Assembly (NCBI GenBank): GCA_031548885.1
Contig: JAVBQO010000004.1
Location: forward strand, 36,430 to 100,429
Direction of reading: 5' to 3'
DNA: 64,000 nt
Source: JAVBQO01 sp031548885
Lineage (GTDB): Bacteria; Patescibacteriota; Saccharimonadia; Saccharimonadales; Saccharimonadaceae
Part shown: positions 8,046 to 16,510 of the stretch, one piece after another
Position numbering within the stretch: position 1 is the stretch's first letter
Layout: every line of letters begins with the position of its first letter
Notes under the pieces: model-generated
Databases searched by the model: none
What the model was told of the DNA's origin: nothing
The model's input: only the letters and a program-made list of their open reading frames with translations
Program-made: the position numbers and the translations under genes

Positions 8046-8631
8046 ATGGATTTTGACGCCGGTTCTGATGTTTTTGGCGATTGTCGTTGGGCTGTCGTTT
8101 TATCTGTCGCCTGACGACCTGCGCGGTTGCGAAAAGCCTGGCGTGGGTAAATGCCAGAAAGCCGACAAAATCGTCGCTATCAGCGGCGGCAACACCAACG
8201 CGCGCGTTGACGAAGCGGTAAAATTATACAAAAGCGGCTGGGCGCGAACAGTTATCTTTAGCGGCGCAGCGGCTGACAAATCCGGCCCGAGCAACGCTGC
8301 AGCGATGAAAAGCCGCGCAGTTGCGAACGGCGTTCCGGAACACGCTATCTATATCGAGGAAAATTCCGAAACGACGCTAGAAAATGCCGAAAAAACAGCG
8401 CCGTTGTTTTCGCCAAATGACCGCGTGATTTTGGTTACATCGCCATATCACCAGCGTCGCGCCGGATTGGAATTTGCGAAAGAGGCGCCCGATTCAGTGA
8501 ATATTATCAACCATCCCGCGATCGATTATAATTGGTCGAAACGTGTCTGGTATCTGTCGCCGGTCGGCTGGTGGTTGACGATTAGCGAAACGACGAAAAT
8601 CATTGCATTTTATGTCGGGGGGTTGTTCTAG
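8038..8631 (+). CDS. DUF218 (YdcF-like) membrane-anchored protein
   Basis: The 197 residues have one N-terminal membrane helix (about 6-23), then a DUF218/YdcF domain. Visible motifs are the opening strand KIVAISGGN, the YKSGWARTVIFSGAAADKSGPSN block, the NSETTLENA motif with its conserved acid and Asn, and LVTSPYHQRRA. Family members such as ElyC and SanA act in envelope or peptidoglycan precursor metabolism, but no reaction is established. I chose ATG 8038, overlapping the desulfurase stop by 8 nt. A GTG at 8029 is possible. The stop shares a base with the mnmA GTG. Confidence 0.85.
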   Translation: MLKWILTPVLMFLAIVVGLSFYLSPDDLRGCEKPGVGKCQKADKIVAISGGNTNARVDEAVKLYKSGWARTVIFSGAAADKSGPSNAAAMKSRAVANGVPEHAIYIEENSETTLENAEKTAPLFSPNDRVILVTSPYHQRRAGLEFAKEAPDSVNIINHPAIDYNWSKRVWYLSPVGWWLTISETTKIIAFYVGGLF

Positions 8632-9656
8632 TGAAAGTGTATGTTGGCATGAGCGGCGGCGTCGACTCGTCGTTGACCGCGGCGCTACTTTGCGAAAAAG
8701 GTTACGATGTGACCGGCGTGTATATGAAAAACTGGACGCAGGATTTGCCCGGCATGAAATGTCCATGGGCGGACGATTTGGCCGATGCGAAACGTGTCGC
8801 GGTGCAACTCGGTATTCCATTCAAAGTGTTCGATTTCCAGGCCGAATACAAACAAAAAGTCGTCGATTATATGATCGCGGAATATTCGGCCGGCCGCACG
8901 CCAAATCCGGATATCATGTGTAACCAAGAGGTTAAATTCAAGATTTTTCTGGAAACGGCATTGGCAGACGGCGCCGAAATGATTGCGACCGGGCATTATG
9001 CTCGAACCGAAAATGGTGAGTTGTTGAGAGCGATTGATAACAACAAAGACCAAACGTATTTTCTGTACCGCGTAACGGGCGATGCTTTGCGAAAAACGTT
9101 GTTTCCGCTGGGCGAATTTACAAAACCGACCGTGCGAAAAATGGCAGAGGAGCGCGGTTTGGTTACAGCTCGGCGAAAAGAGTCGATGGGCGTTTGTTTC
9201 GTCGGCAACGTTGGTATTCGCGAATTCCTTTCGCAATTCGTTGACACGACGCCGGGTGAAATCATCGAAAAGGAATCGGGCAAAGTTTTGGGTCATCACG
9301 ACGGCGCGATTTTTTATACCTTTGGGCAGCGTCACGGTTTGAACATCGGTGGTGGTTTGCCATATTACGTCGTCGGCAAAGACATGGCGAAAAATGAGGT
9401 TTGTGCATCGACCAATTTGAACGACGAATCGTTTTGGCGCCACGAGTTGCGATTAACTGATCTACATTGGATAAACGACGCGCCGGTTGCGAGAAAAACG
9501 TATCAGGTTCGATTGCGCCACCGTGCGCCATTGGCCGATTGCGAAATTGACGGCGACAAATTGATTTTGCGAAACCCAGAACGCGCGATTGCGCCGGGGC
9601 AGTCGGCGGTGATTTATGACGGACGGGCTTGTCTTGGTGGCGGAGTAATTGTCTAG
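8631..9656 (+). CDS. mnmA: tRNA-specific 2-thiouridylase MnmA
   Basis: A 341-residue enzyme that thiolates U34 of tRNA-Lys, -Glu and -Gln. The PP-loop ATPase motif is GMSGGVDSS at residues 6-14. The two catalytic cysteines sit in IMCNQEVKF (near 95) and GVCFVGN (near 188). YTFGQRHGLNIGG and the C-terminal beta-barrel domains follow. The GTG start overlaps the preceding TAG by one base. It is co-transcribed with the cysteine desulfurase that would supply sulfur. No TusA-E-like relay genes are visible nearby. Confidence 0.96.
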   Translation: MKVYVGMSGGVDSSLTAALLCEKGYDVTGVYMKNWTQDLPGMKCPWADDLADAKRVAVQLGIPFKVFDFQAEYKQKVVDYMIAEYSAGRTPNPDIMCNQEVKFKIFLETALADGAEMIATGHYARTENGELLRAIDNNKDQTYFLYRVTGDALRKTLFPLGEFTKPTVRKMAEERGLVTARRKESMGVCFVGNVGIREFLSQFVDTTPGEIIEKESGKVLGHHDGAIFYTFGQRHGLNIGGGLPYYVVGKDMAKNEVCASTNLNDESFWRHELRLTDLHWINDAPVARKTYQVRLRHRAPLADCEIDGDKLILRNPERAIAPGQSAVIYDGRACLGGGVIV

Positions 9657-9670
9657 AACTTCGTCAGAAA

Positions 9671-9699
9671 ATGAAAATCGGGCACCTTAGAGATGCCCG
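9671..9699 (-). terminator. Rho-independent terminator on the minus strand
   Basis: The stem CGGGCA (9679-9684) pairs with TGCCCG (9694-9699) around a 9-nt loop. On the minus strand it is followed by ATTTTCATTTTC. It would end the transcript of the 81-residue minus-strand gene or of a separate small RNA. Confidence 0.65.
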
Positions 9700-9830
9700 C
9701 CCGCGCCATAACCGGGCGCTGGGTGCGGTGCTCGGATAACCTCCGAGCTTGGTCTTGCTGAATGGGGTAAGGTGTTGTCTGTCAACGAGTAAAGCTATCG
9801 ATCGCAACTATGCATTTATATTGCTACAGT
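9671..9830 (-). ncRNA. Candidate structured small RNA or 3' UTR
   Basis: This stretch has no convincing reading frame but several hairpins. GCTCGGA (9730-9736) pairs with TCCGAGC (9742-9748), a GC-rich imperfect hairpin spans about 9700-9727, and the terminator lies at 9671-9699. A TATAAA-like box on the minus strand near 9815-9820 could start an RNA of about 130 nt. Otherwise it is the 3' UTR of the gene at 9855-10100. It lacks the signature loop of SRP RNA and the conserved core of RNase P RNA. Confidence 0.35.
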
Positions 9831-9854
9831 ACTAGCGGTGAGCTCAGTGCGCCG

Positions 9855-10100
9855 TTAGCTCTCTTCGATGATGCCGACGATGATGCCGTCGGCATTCACG
9901 ATGAAAGTATCCGAGCAGAAACCCAGAAGACAGTCGTCGCCTGTCTTGCAGATACCGCAGTCACACTGGGTCTCCATCACGCTCACGCGACGGTTCTCGT
10001 CCCAGGGATTCGGCAATTCTTCGACTCGCGGCTTCTCGTATGAGGCCTTCAGGAAGTCGTCGAACACTTCTCCAACATGCTGCTGCATGAGATTCTCCAT
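9855..10100 (-). CDS. Small Cys-containing protein of unknown function, 81 aa
   Basis: This is an acidic protein with a cluster CDCGIC-x6-C-x4-C (residues 47-62) that could bind a metal, ending in a hydrophobic strand (FIVNADGIIVGII). I recognise no family. It has a consensus-like promoter and a strong GGAGGTG Shine-Dalgarno 8 nt before the ATG, unlike the leaderless style of most genes here. Its codons (CTC, CTG, GAG, ATC) also differ from the neighbours. A second ATG four codons later has its own GGAG. This looks like a recently acquired or differently regulated gene. Confidence 0.6.
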   Translation of the reverse strand: MENLMQQHVGEVFDDFLKASYEKPRVEELPNPWDENRRVSVMETQCDCGICKTGDDCLLGFCSDTFIVNADGIIVGIIEES

Positions 10101-10140
10101 TCAACGTACACCTCCAGGGCGTTCCCGGATGGATAGCTCA

Positions 10141-10169
10141 ATGATACCATATTAACTTATAGTAGTCAA
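10141..10169 (-). promoter_or_regulatory. Promoter of the 81-aa minus-strand gene
   Basis: TTGACT (10164-10169, minus strand) and TATCAT (10141-10146) are separated by exactly 17 bp. Transcription should begin near 10134, leaving a leader of about 34 nt that carries the GGAGGTG ribosome-binding site. Confidence 0.7.
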
Positions 10170-10220
10170 TAGCCTATCTTAATCCCGCAGTGATTCTAGA
10201 GTTATGGTACAATAACAGAT

Positions 10221-12095
10221 ATGAACGCAAACGAAATCCGCAGAACCTACTTTGAATTTTGCCGCGAAAACGGCCACGAAATCATCCCGCGCGCCAAATT
10301 GGTGCCGGAAAACGACCCGACGACGCTGTTTACCGGATCGGGCATGCAACCGCTTTTGCCGTATTTGTTGGGGCAAGATCACGAAAAAGGCGTCCGTTTG
10401 GCCGATTCGCAAACCTGTTTTCGCGCCGACGACATCGACGAAGTTGGCGACAACCGCCACACGACGTTTTTTGAAATGCTGGGAAATTGGTCGCTGGGCG
10501 ATTATTTCAAGGCCGAACAATTGCCGTGGTTTTTCGAATTTTTGACTGACAAAGTTGGTTTGGATGCGAATCGTTTGTACGTCACGTGTTTCATTGGCGA
10601 CGAAAAATTCAACTTGCCGCGTGACACCGAATCCGCGGAAATCTGGAAAAATCTGTTTGCGAAAAAGGGAATCGATGCGAAAGACGTCGAAATCGGATCC
10701 GAAGCCGACGGTGCTGAAAAGGGTATGCAGGGCGGCCGAATTTTCTATTACGACGGTGGCAAAAACTGGTGGTCGCGCGGCGGCAAACCGGAAACAACAC
10801 CGGTCGGCGATCCATGCGGTCCGGACAGCGAAGTCTTTTACGAATTCACCGACATCGAACACAGCCCGGCGTTCGGCGCGAATTGTCACCCGAATTGCGA
10901 TTGCGGCCGATACATGGAAATTGGAAATTCCGTGTTCATGACGTACCGCAAAACCGAGACCGGATTCGAAGAGCTTGCGAAGAAAAATGTCGATTTCGGC
11001 GGCGGTTTGGAGCGAATCGCGGCGGCGGCGATCGATTCGCCAGACATGTTCAGAATCAGTTTGTTGTGGCCGATTATCGAAAAGTTGGAACAATTATCAG
11101 GCGAAAAATACGACGATTACGCGGCGAATATGCGTGTGATCGCCGACCATGTTCGCGCCGCAATTTTCCTAATCACGGACGGCGTTGAACCATCGAATAA
11201 AGAACAAGGCTATGTTGTACGACGACTAATGCGCCGGGCGATTCGTTTTGCATTTGATCTGGGAATTGAGGAAAAATTGATGAACCAAGTCGTGCCGGCG
11301 ATTTGCGAAATCTACGCGAACGATTTTGCGGAACTTGATGCGGAAAAAGTCTTGGCGATCATGGAAAAGGAAGAAAAAGTATTTCGCAGCACACTACGTG
11401 CCGGCGTCAAACATTTCCAGCGCGAAACACGTAACGGTCATTTGACCGGCGAAGTGATTTTCAAATTGTACGACACGTATGGATTCCCGATGGAATTATC
11501 GTTGGAGGAGGCGTCGCGGTCGAACGTGTCAATCCAGCCGGATTGGCAAAACGAATTTGACGCGAAAATGGACGAGCAGAAAGCCCGTTCGCGAACTGCA
11601 ACAAAGGGTCAGTTCAAGGGCGGTCTTGGCGGTCAAACTTTGCAGCACAAAAAATATCACACAGCGACGCATTTATTACAATCGGCTCTCAGAAACATCC
11701 TCGGCGAACAATTGCGCCAACACGGATCGAATATTACGGAGGAACGCCTGCGATTTGACTTTAATTCGGATCGCAAAGTAACACCGGACGAAATTGCGAA
11801 AGCCGAAAAATTGGTCAACGATTGGATTTCGCAAGATTTGCCAGTGACGTTCCGTGAATATCCGACCGACGTGGCGCTGCAAATGGGCGCGATCGGGCCG
11901 TTTGGCGAACGCTACGACGAATCTGTCAAAGTGTACCAAATGGGCGACGGCGAAAACATCGTCAGCCTAGAAATTTGCGGCGGTCCGCACGTCGATCACA
12001 CTGGGCAGCTTGGCGAAAATGGTGCGAAATTCAAAATCGTCAAAGAAGAAGCTTCGAGCGCCGGAATTCGCCGTATCAAAGCGATTTTGGCCTAA
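10221..12095 (+). CDS. alaS: Alanyl-tRNA synthetase, short form
   Basis: A class II synthetase of 624 residues, versus about 875 in E. coli. The catalytic core is intact (EIRRTYFEFCRENGHEIIPR, TGSGMQPLLPYLLG, FFEMLGNWSLGDYFK), followed by the tRNA-recognition helices. The editing site has HTATH (near 479) and CGGPH (near 586), the zinc ligands that clear mischarged Ser/Gly. The chain stops just after the editing domain, so the dimerising C-Ala domain and its linker are absent. Leaderless: TACAAT ends 7 nt before the ATG. The reduced form fits a streamlined genome. Confidence 0.97.
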   Translation: MNANEIRRTYFEFCRENGHEIIPRAKLVPENDPTTLFTGSGMQPLLPYLLGQDHEKGVRLADSQTCFRADDIDEVGDNRHTTFFEMLGNWSLGDYFKAEQLPWFFEFLTDKVGLDANRLYVTCFIGDEKFNLPRDTESAEIWKNLFAKKGIDAKDVEIGSEADGAEKGMQGGRIFYYDGGKNWWSRGGKPETTPVGDPCGPDSEVFYEFTDIEHSPAFGANCHPNCDCGRYMEIGNSVFMTYRKTETGFEELAKKNVDFGGGLERIAAAAIDSPDMFRISLLWPIIEKLEQLSGEKYDDYAANMRVIADHVRAAIFLITDGVEPSNKEQGYVVRRLMRRAIRFAFDLGIEEKLMNQVVPAICEIYANDFAELDAEKVLAIMEKEEKVFRSTLRAGVKHFQRETRNGHLTGEVIFKLYDTYGFPMELSLEEASRSNVSIQPDWQNEFDAKMDEQKARSRTATKGQFKGGLGGQTLQHKKYHTATHLLQSALRNILGEQLRQHGSNITEERLRFDFNSDRKVTPDEIAKAEKLVNDWISQDLPVTFREYPTDVALQMGAIGPFGERYDESVKVYQMGDGENIVSLEICGGPHVDHTGQLGENGAKFKIVKEEASSAGIRRIKAILA

Positions 12096-12136
12096 CCACT
12101 AGCGTTTTGTGCGCCAAAAGTTTATAATTTAGACAA

Positions 12137-13396
12137 ATGCGATTCAAAAAAAGTCCGAAAGAAGACACTACCGCGGCGCAGCACATCGTGGCTCTTGACA
12201 TTGGTACCGAATATACCAAAGCATTGATCGCGCGTGTCAACGGCGATGATCTGGAAATCGTTGGCGTCGGCCGCGCTCGCCAAGAAGTTGGCAACATGTA
12301 TTCCGGCGCCATCGCCGACATTACAGGCGTGGTCAAAAATTGCGAAGCGGCGTTGGTCCAAGCCGAAGAACAAGCCGGATTGCAAGCCAAAAAAGTCATC
12401 ATCGGCATCGCCGGCGAATTCGTCAAAGGTTTAACGAGTACGATTCGCTACAAACGGCCGCAACCCGACCGCGAACTGGATGCCGCCGAAATGGAACTGA
12501 TCATCGAAAAGGTCCAAGAACGCGCCCAGGTCAAAGCCCAGCGCCAGATCGCTTTTGAAACCGGCAATCCCGACGTCGAGGTAAAATTGGTCAACAGCGC
12601 CATCGTGTCGATCCACATCGATGGTTACAAAGTTACCAATCCGATTGGTTTTCAGGGAAAAGACATCGCAATCCAGATCTACACGGCGTTCGCGCCAATG
12701 GTGCACATCGGCGCGTTGGAACGCACGGCGGCGGAACTTGATCTGGAATTGATGGCGGTGGCGGCCGAACCATTCGCGGTGGCGCGTGCGGTTTTGGGAT
12801 CGGACGCGAATTCGACGTTTACGGCGATTTTGTGCGACGTCGGCGGCGGTTCGACGGATATCGCGGTCATCAACGACGGTGGTGTCGAAGGCACGCGGAT
12901 GTTTGGCGTGGCGGGGCGGAGCTTTACCAAAACTATTTCGACTGACCTGGGCGTCGGCTACGAAGCGGCCGAAAAACTGAAATTGAACATGAATGATCCA
13001 AAAATCAAACCGGCGGTCAAAAAAATCGTAGACGAAGCGGTCGACAAAACGCTCGACGTCTGGCTGAGCGGCGTGGAACTGGGGCTGAGCGAATTTGACG
13101 CCATCGACCATTTGCCAAGCCGCGTGCTGCTGTGCGGTGGCGGATCGAGTCTCGACGCATTGGTGCTGGCGCTGGAAAACGGCGATTGGTATCAGGGCCT
13201 GCCATTCACAAAACGCCCGCAGGTGCATCACATCAAACCCGACGAAGTTGTTGGCGTAACAGATACGACTGGCGATATTAGTGATCACACAATGATTACC
13301 GCCATGGGGCTTCTCAGGGTTGGATATGATACCATGTTAAACGCCGAGGAAAGTGGTTCAATCAAGGACAAAATTAATCGGATGCTACGGATATGA
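12137..13396 (+). CDS. FtsA/PilM-like actin-fold ATPase
   Basis: A 419-residue actin-superfamily protein. Phosphate-1 is HIVALDIGTEYTKA (residues 16-29), phosphate-2 is LCDVGGGSTDIAVI (near 233), and the adenosine motif is RVLLCGGGSSLDAL (near 329). A 1C/SHS2 subdomain near residues 75-155 (KKVIIGIAGEFVKGL) places it with FtsA and PilM. FtsA links FtsZ to the membrane, and PilM does the same job for type IV pili. There is no C-terminal amphipathic targeting helix, but the next gene overlaps by ATGA and encodes a single-pass membrane protein that could anchor it. Leaderless (TATAAT, 8 nt). Confidence 0.75.
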   Translation: MRFKKSPKEDTTAAQHIVALDIGTEYTKALIARVNGDDLEIVGVGRARQEVGNMYSGAIADITGVVKNCEAALVQAEEQAGLQAKKVIIGIAGEFVKGLTSTIRYKRPQPDRELDAAEMELIIEKVQERAQVKAQRQIAFETGNPDVEVKLVNSAIVSIHIDGYKVTNPIGFQGKDIAIQIYTAFAPMVHIGALERTAAELDLELMAVAAEPFAVARAVLGSDANSTFTAILCDVGGGSTDIAVINDGGVEGTRMFGVAGRSFTKTISTDLGVGYEAAEKLKLNMNDPKIKPAVKKIVDEAVDKTLDVWLSGVELGLSEFDAIDHLPSRVLLCGGGSSLDALVLALENGDWYQGLPFTKRPQVHHIKPDEVVGVTDTTGDISDHTMITAMGLLRVGYDTMLNAEESGSIKDKINRMLRI

Positions 13397-15045
13397 ATAA
13401 AGATGTCATTTATGTTGATACCGACGACGACATAACGTCGATTATTGGAAAAGTCAAGGACGCCAAAGAGCACGTCGTGGCGTTGGTGCCACCGAAACGA
13501 ACCGGCGTTTTGCATAGTGCCGTCAATCTAAAATTGTTGCAACGTGCTGCCGGAACGGCCGACAAACGCGTCGTGTTAATCACGGCGGATTCGGCGTTGA
13601 CCGCGCTGGCGTCCGGCGCCAAAGTGCCGGTTGCGAAAAACTTGCAAAGTAAGCCGGAATTGATCGAATCCGACAAGCCGCTCGATGCGGACGATGACAT
13701 CATCAACGGCGAAGAAATTGCTGTTGGCGAGCTGGCTACTTTGGCTGTCGCTAATCGCAAAGTGACCAATGAACCCGAAGATGAAGAAGTCAGCGCCGCA
13801 GTGGCTGCGATTTCCGGCCAGGACGCCACGAAAAAATCAGACGGCAAGTCGAAAAAAGCCGACAAAGCCAAAAAAATTCCTAATTACAGCAAATTTCGCA
13901 AACGATTACTGATTTTCGGTAGCCTTGGTTTGGTTTTGATCGCGTTTTTGGTGTGGGCGATTTGGTTTGCGCCCAAGGCGACCATTACTGTGACTGCGAA
14001 AACGACTGCGACACCGGTTAGCGCTACGATTACGCTTGATCCATCAGCGGCGACAAATATCGACGCCAATACTCTGCAGCCGGTTACTAAGCAAATCAAA
14101 AAAACCAACACCGTTGAATTTAGCGCCACTGGCTCCAAAGAAGTCGGCGAGGCCGCGCATGGCAGCGTGACTATCTCGAACTGTTCGGAATCCGACCCGG
14201 TTAGTCTGGCGGCCGGCACGACAATTGCCAGCGGTAGCTATCAATATACGCTCAATCAAGGCGTGACTGTGCCAGGGATGAAAACTTCGGGCGGCGCGTG
14301 CAAACCGGGCGTGTCTGGCGCTGTCGGCGTGACGGCGGCGAATATTGGCTCTGATTACAATTTGTCGGCTGGCACGAAATTCGCTGTTTCTGGCTACAGC
14401 GCGTCGCTGTTCAGCGCTACAGCGCAATCAGCATTCACGGGCGGCAGCAAAGAAACTGTGACGGTGGTCCAGCAATCTGACGTCGACAAAGCGGCTGATG
14501 CGCTGAAAAAACAAGACGACACCAACGAAATCAAATCGCAGCTAATTTCGCAACTTGGCAGCGACGTCACGGTGTTGCAGGATAGCTTCACGGTGGCATA
14601 CGGCAACGTTTCGAGCAATCCCGACGTCGGCAAAGAAGCCAAAACTGCAACCGCCAGCATGGAGGTGACGTATTCGATCATGGGTATTGGCAACAAAGAT
14701 TTGAACGAGGAGCTGAATGCGCTGGCCACCAAAACGATGGACGATCCAGCGGGACAGAAAATTTACGATAATGGCGCGAAAAATGTTAAATTTACGGATT
14801 ATGCAGCCGGAACAGGCGGCGCAGCTAGCGTAAAGATCGCCACCACGGCGCAAGTCGGTCCAAAAATTGACGCGAACCAAGTCGCCGAACAGTCCGCGCA
14901 CAAACGCGCCGGCGAAATCCAAGAAAGCTTGACCAAAATTCCAGGAGTCGAAAACGTCGAAGTTGACTTCTCGCCGTTTTGGGTCAGCAAAACGCCCGAC
15001 GCCGACAAAATATCAGTAAAATTCTCGATTGATGCCAATAACTGA
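13393..15045 (+). CDS. Baseplate-J-like single-pass membrane protein coupled to the FtsA-like gene
   Basis: 550 residues in three parts. The first 115 are a compact cytoplasmic domain (VALVPPKRTGVLHSAVNLKL, VVLITADSALTALASGAKVPV). A charged Lys-rich linker leads to one membrane helix (about 173-195). The remaining roughly 350 residues are an exported, Ser/Thr/Ala-rich beta domain that includes GVTAANIGSDYNLSAGTKF, typical of baseplate J/gp47-type domains as annotated in Patescibacteria. The topology suits a link between a cytoplasmic actin-like filament and the envelope. It is translationally coupled to the FtsA-like gene. The specific function is unknown. Confidence 0.65.
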   Translation: MNKDVIYVDTDDDITSIIGKVKDAKEHVVALVPPKRTGVLHSAVNLKLLQRAAGTADKRVVLITADSALTALASGAKVPVAKNLQSKPELIESDKPLDADDDIINGEEIAVGELATLAVANRKVTNEPEDEEVSAAVAAISGQDATKKSDGKSKKADKAKKIPNYSKFRKRLLIFGSLGLVLIAFLVWAIWFAPKATITVTAKTTATPVSATITLDPSAATNIDANTLQPVTKQIKKTNTVEFSATGSKEVGEAAHGSVTISNCSESDPVSLAAGTTIASGSYQYTLNQGVTVPGMKTSGGACKPGVSGAVGVTAANIGSDYNLSAGTKFAVSGYSASLFSATAQSAFTGGSKETVTVVQQSDVDKAADALKKQDDTNEIKSQLISQLGSDVTVLQDSFTVAYGNVSSNPDVGKEAKTATASMEVTYSIMGIGNKDLNEELNALATKTMDDPAGQKIYDNGAKNVKFTDYAAGTGGAASVKIATTAQVGPKIDANQVAEQSAHKRAGEIQESLTKIPGVENVEVDFSPFWVSKTPDADKISVKFSIDANN

Positions 15046-15445
15046 CCAGATTTTGCTGGCGCTGGATATTGGCGAAAAGCGTATTGGCGTGGCGTGGTGT
15101 GATACCGTGGTGCGGGTCGCGTCGCCGCTTGCGGCTATCGCGATGGATGACAATGCTGTCGCGAAAATTGTCGCAACGATGCGGAACATGAACGCCACAA
15201 CAGTAGTGGTTGGACTGCCGCGAAACCAATCTGGCGACGAAACGAAACAATCGCAGTACGCGCGAAACTTTGCGAAAAAACTGGAAAATGCCGGCGTAGC
15301 AGTCAAGTTTCAGGACGAATCGGTCACGTCGATTATCGCCGAAAACCGTCTGCGCGAACGTGGCAAACCATATGACAAATCCGATATCGACTCCGAAGCC
15401 GCCGCCATCATATTAACAGATTATATCGAGGCAAATCATGGGTAA
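15032..15445 (+). CDS. ruvX: Holliday junction resolvase-like RuvX/YqgF
   Basis: 137 residues with the RNase H-like fold of YqgF. LALDIGEKRIGVAW holds the first catalytic Asp, VVVGLPRNQSG the middle strand, and FQDESVTSIIAENRLRERG plus DSEAAAIILTDYI the remaining acidic residues. Roles in 16S rRNA 5' maturation and recombination are described for the family. I chose ATG 15032 over the adjacent TTG 15029. It overlaps the upstream stop by 14 nt and the mltG start by 8 nt, so this is a tight operon. Confidence 0.93.
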   Translation: MPITDQILLALDIGEKRIGVAWCDTVVRVASPLAAIAMDDNAVAKIVATMRNMNATTVVVGLPRNQSGDETKQSQYARNFAKKLENAGVAVKFQDESVTSIIAENRLRERGKPYDKSDIDSEAAAIILTDYIEANHG

Positions 15446-16472
15446 AAATATGCGAATAAAAAACCGCAGACAAAGCGTTTGGTTGTGGATTTCGCTGGCA
15501 ATTGCCGGTTTGGCGGTGCTGTTTGTTGCGGTAATTTCGCTGTGGTATTTTGGTTCGCTGGCGCCGGTCGACAAATCCGATACGACCAAGCGGCAATTTA
15601 GCGTGGAGATGGGCGCGTCGACTGAACAGATAGCGAATGATTTACGGGCGCAAGGCTTGATTCGCAACGCTAACGTGTTTGCGATTTACGCGAAACTGCA
15701 CAACAAAAAAATTGAAGCCGGAACGCATCTGTTGGCGCCCAGTGAATCGACGCAGGAAATCGCTGAAAAGTTGGCAGCGGCCGAAACGGATCAGATTGCC
15801 GTGACGATTCCGCCGGGGTTGACGCTTGACGAATTGCGAAAAGTATTCCAAAGCTATGGTTTTACTGACGAGCAGATCACAGCGGCGTACGAAAAAAATT
15901 ACGACAGCACAGTTTTGGCCGATCGGCCAGCTGGCGCCGATCTGGAGGGCTATATCTTTCCCGAAACCTACAATATCAATCTGGGAGATGGGCCGGATGT
16001 GGTAATCCAGAAAAGTTTGGATGAATTGGATAAGCGCTTGCAAAACGGTAATTTGATTGCGAAATTCAAACAAAACGGCTTGACGACGTACGGGGCCATC
16101 ACGCTGGCGTCGATTGTGCAAAAAGAAGTGTCCGACGCCGAAACTCAGCGAAAAGTTGCTGGCGTTTTCTACAATCGTTTGGCGGCCGAAACGTGGTTGG
16201 GATCAGATGTGACGTATATGTATGCGGCCGAAAAATCAGGCGCGGTGGCGTCGCCTAATTTGGATTCGCCGTACAACACGCGCCTATACAAAGGCCTGCC
16301 GCCCGGCCCGATCGCCAACATGAATTTCAGCGCTTTATCGGCGGTGGCGGATCCGGAAATGTCGGATTACGTGTACTTTGTGGCTGGCGATGATGGCGCG
16401 ACGCATTTTTCCTTGACAGAGGATGAACACTTGCAAAATGTGGCCAAATATTGCACGACATTGTGCCAATAA
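15438..16472 (+). CDS. mltG: Endolytic murein transglycosylase MltG
   Basis: 344 residues: a basic N-terminus, one membrane helix (about 16-38), a LysM-like subdomain (FSVEMGASTEQIANDLRAQG) and the YceG catalytic domain. The catalytic Glu lies in ITLASIVQKEVSDAETQ, and GSDVTYMYA plus YNTRLYKGLPPGPIANM are family hallmarks. MltG cuts nascent glycan strands and sets their length. It follows ruvX with an 8-nt overlap and precedes a CHAP hydrolase, forming an envelope cluster with the FtsA-like pair. Confidence 0.95.
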   Translation: MGKNMRIKNRRQSVWLWISLAIAGLAVLFVAVISLWYFGSLAPVDKSDTTKRQFSVEMGASTEQIANDLRAQGLIRNANVFAIYAKLHNKKIEAGTHLLAPSESTQEIAEKLAAAETDQIAVTIPPGLTLDELRKVFQSYGFTDEQITAAYEKNYDSTVLADRPAGADLEGYIFPETYNINLGDGPDVVIQKSLDELDKRLQNGNLIAKFKQNGLTTYGAITLASIVQKEVSDAETQRKVAGVFYNRLAAETWLGSDVTYMYAAEKSGAVASPNLDSPYNTRLYKGLPPGPIANMNFSALSAVADPEMSDYVYFVAGDDGATHFSLTEDEHLQNVAKYCTTLCQ

Positions 16473-16475
16473 CGA

Positions 16476-16504
16476 TTGACACGGCGATGCGCGGTTGCTA
16501 TAAT
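16476..16504 (+). promoter_or_regulatory. Consensus sigma-70-type promoter of the LysM-CHAP gene
   Basis: TTGACA (16476-16481) and TATAAT (16499-16504) match the consensus exactly with a 17-bp spacer. RNA should start near 16511, about 250 nt before the coding region. This is the strongest promoter visible in the window. Confidence 0.85.
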
Positions 16505-16510
16505 GAAAAC

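Noticed and set aside
9671..9830. Signal recognition particle RNA
   Set aside because: The conserved GGAA-type apical loop and AGCAGCC region are not present on either strand.
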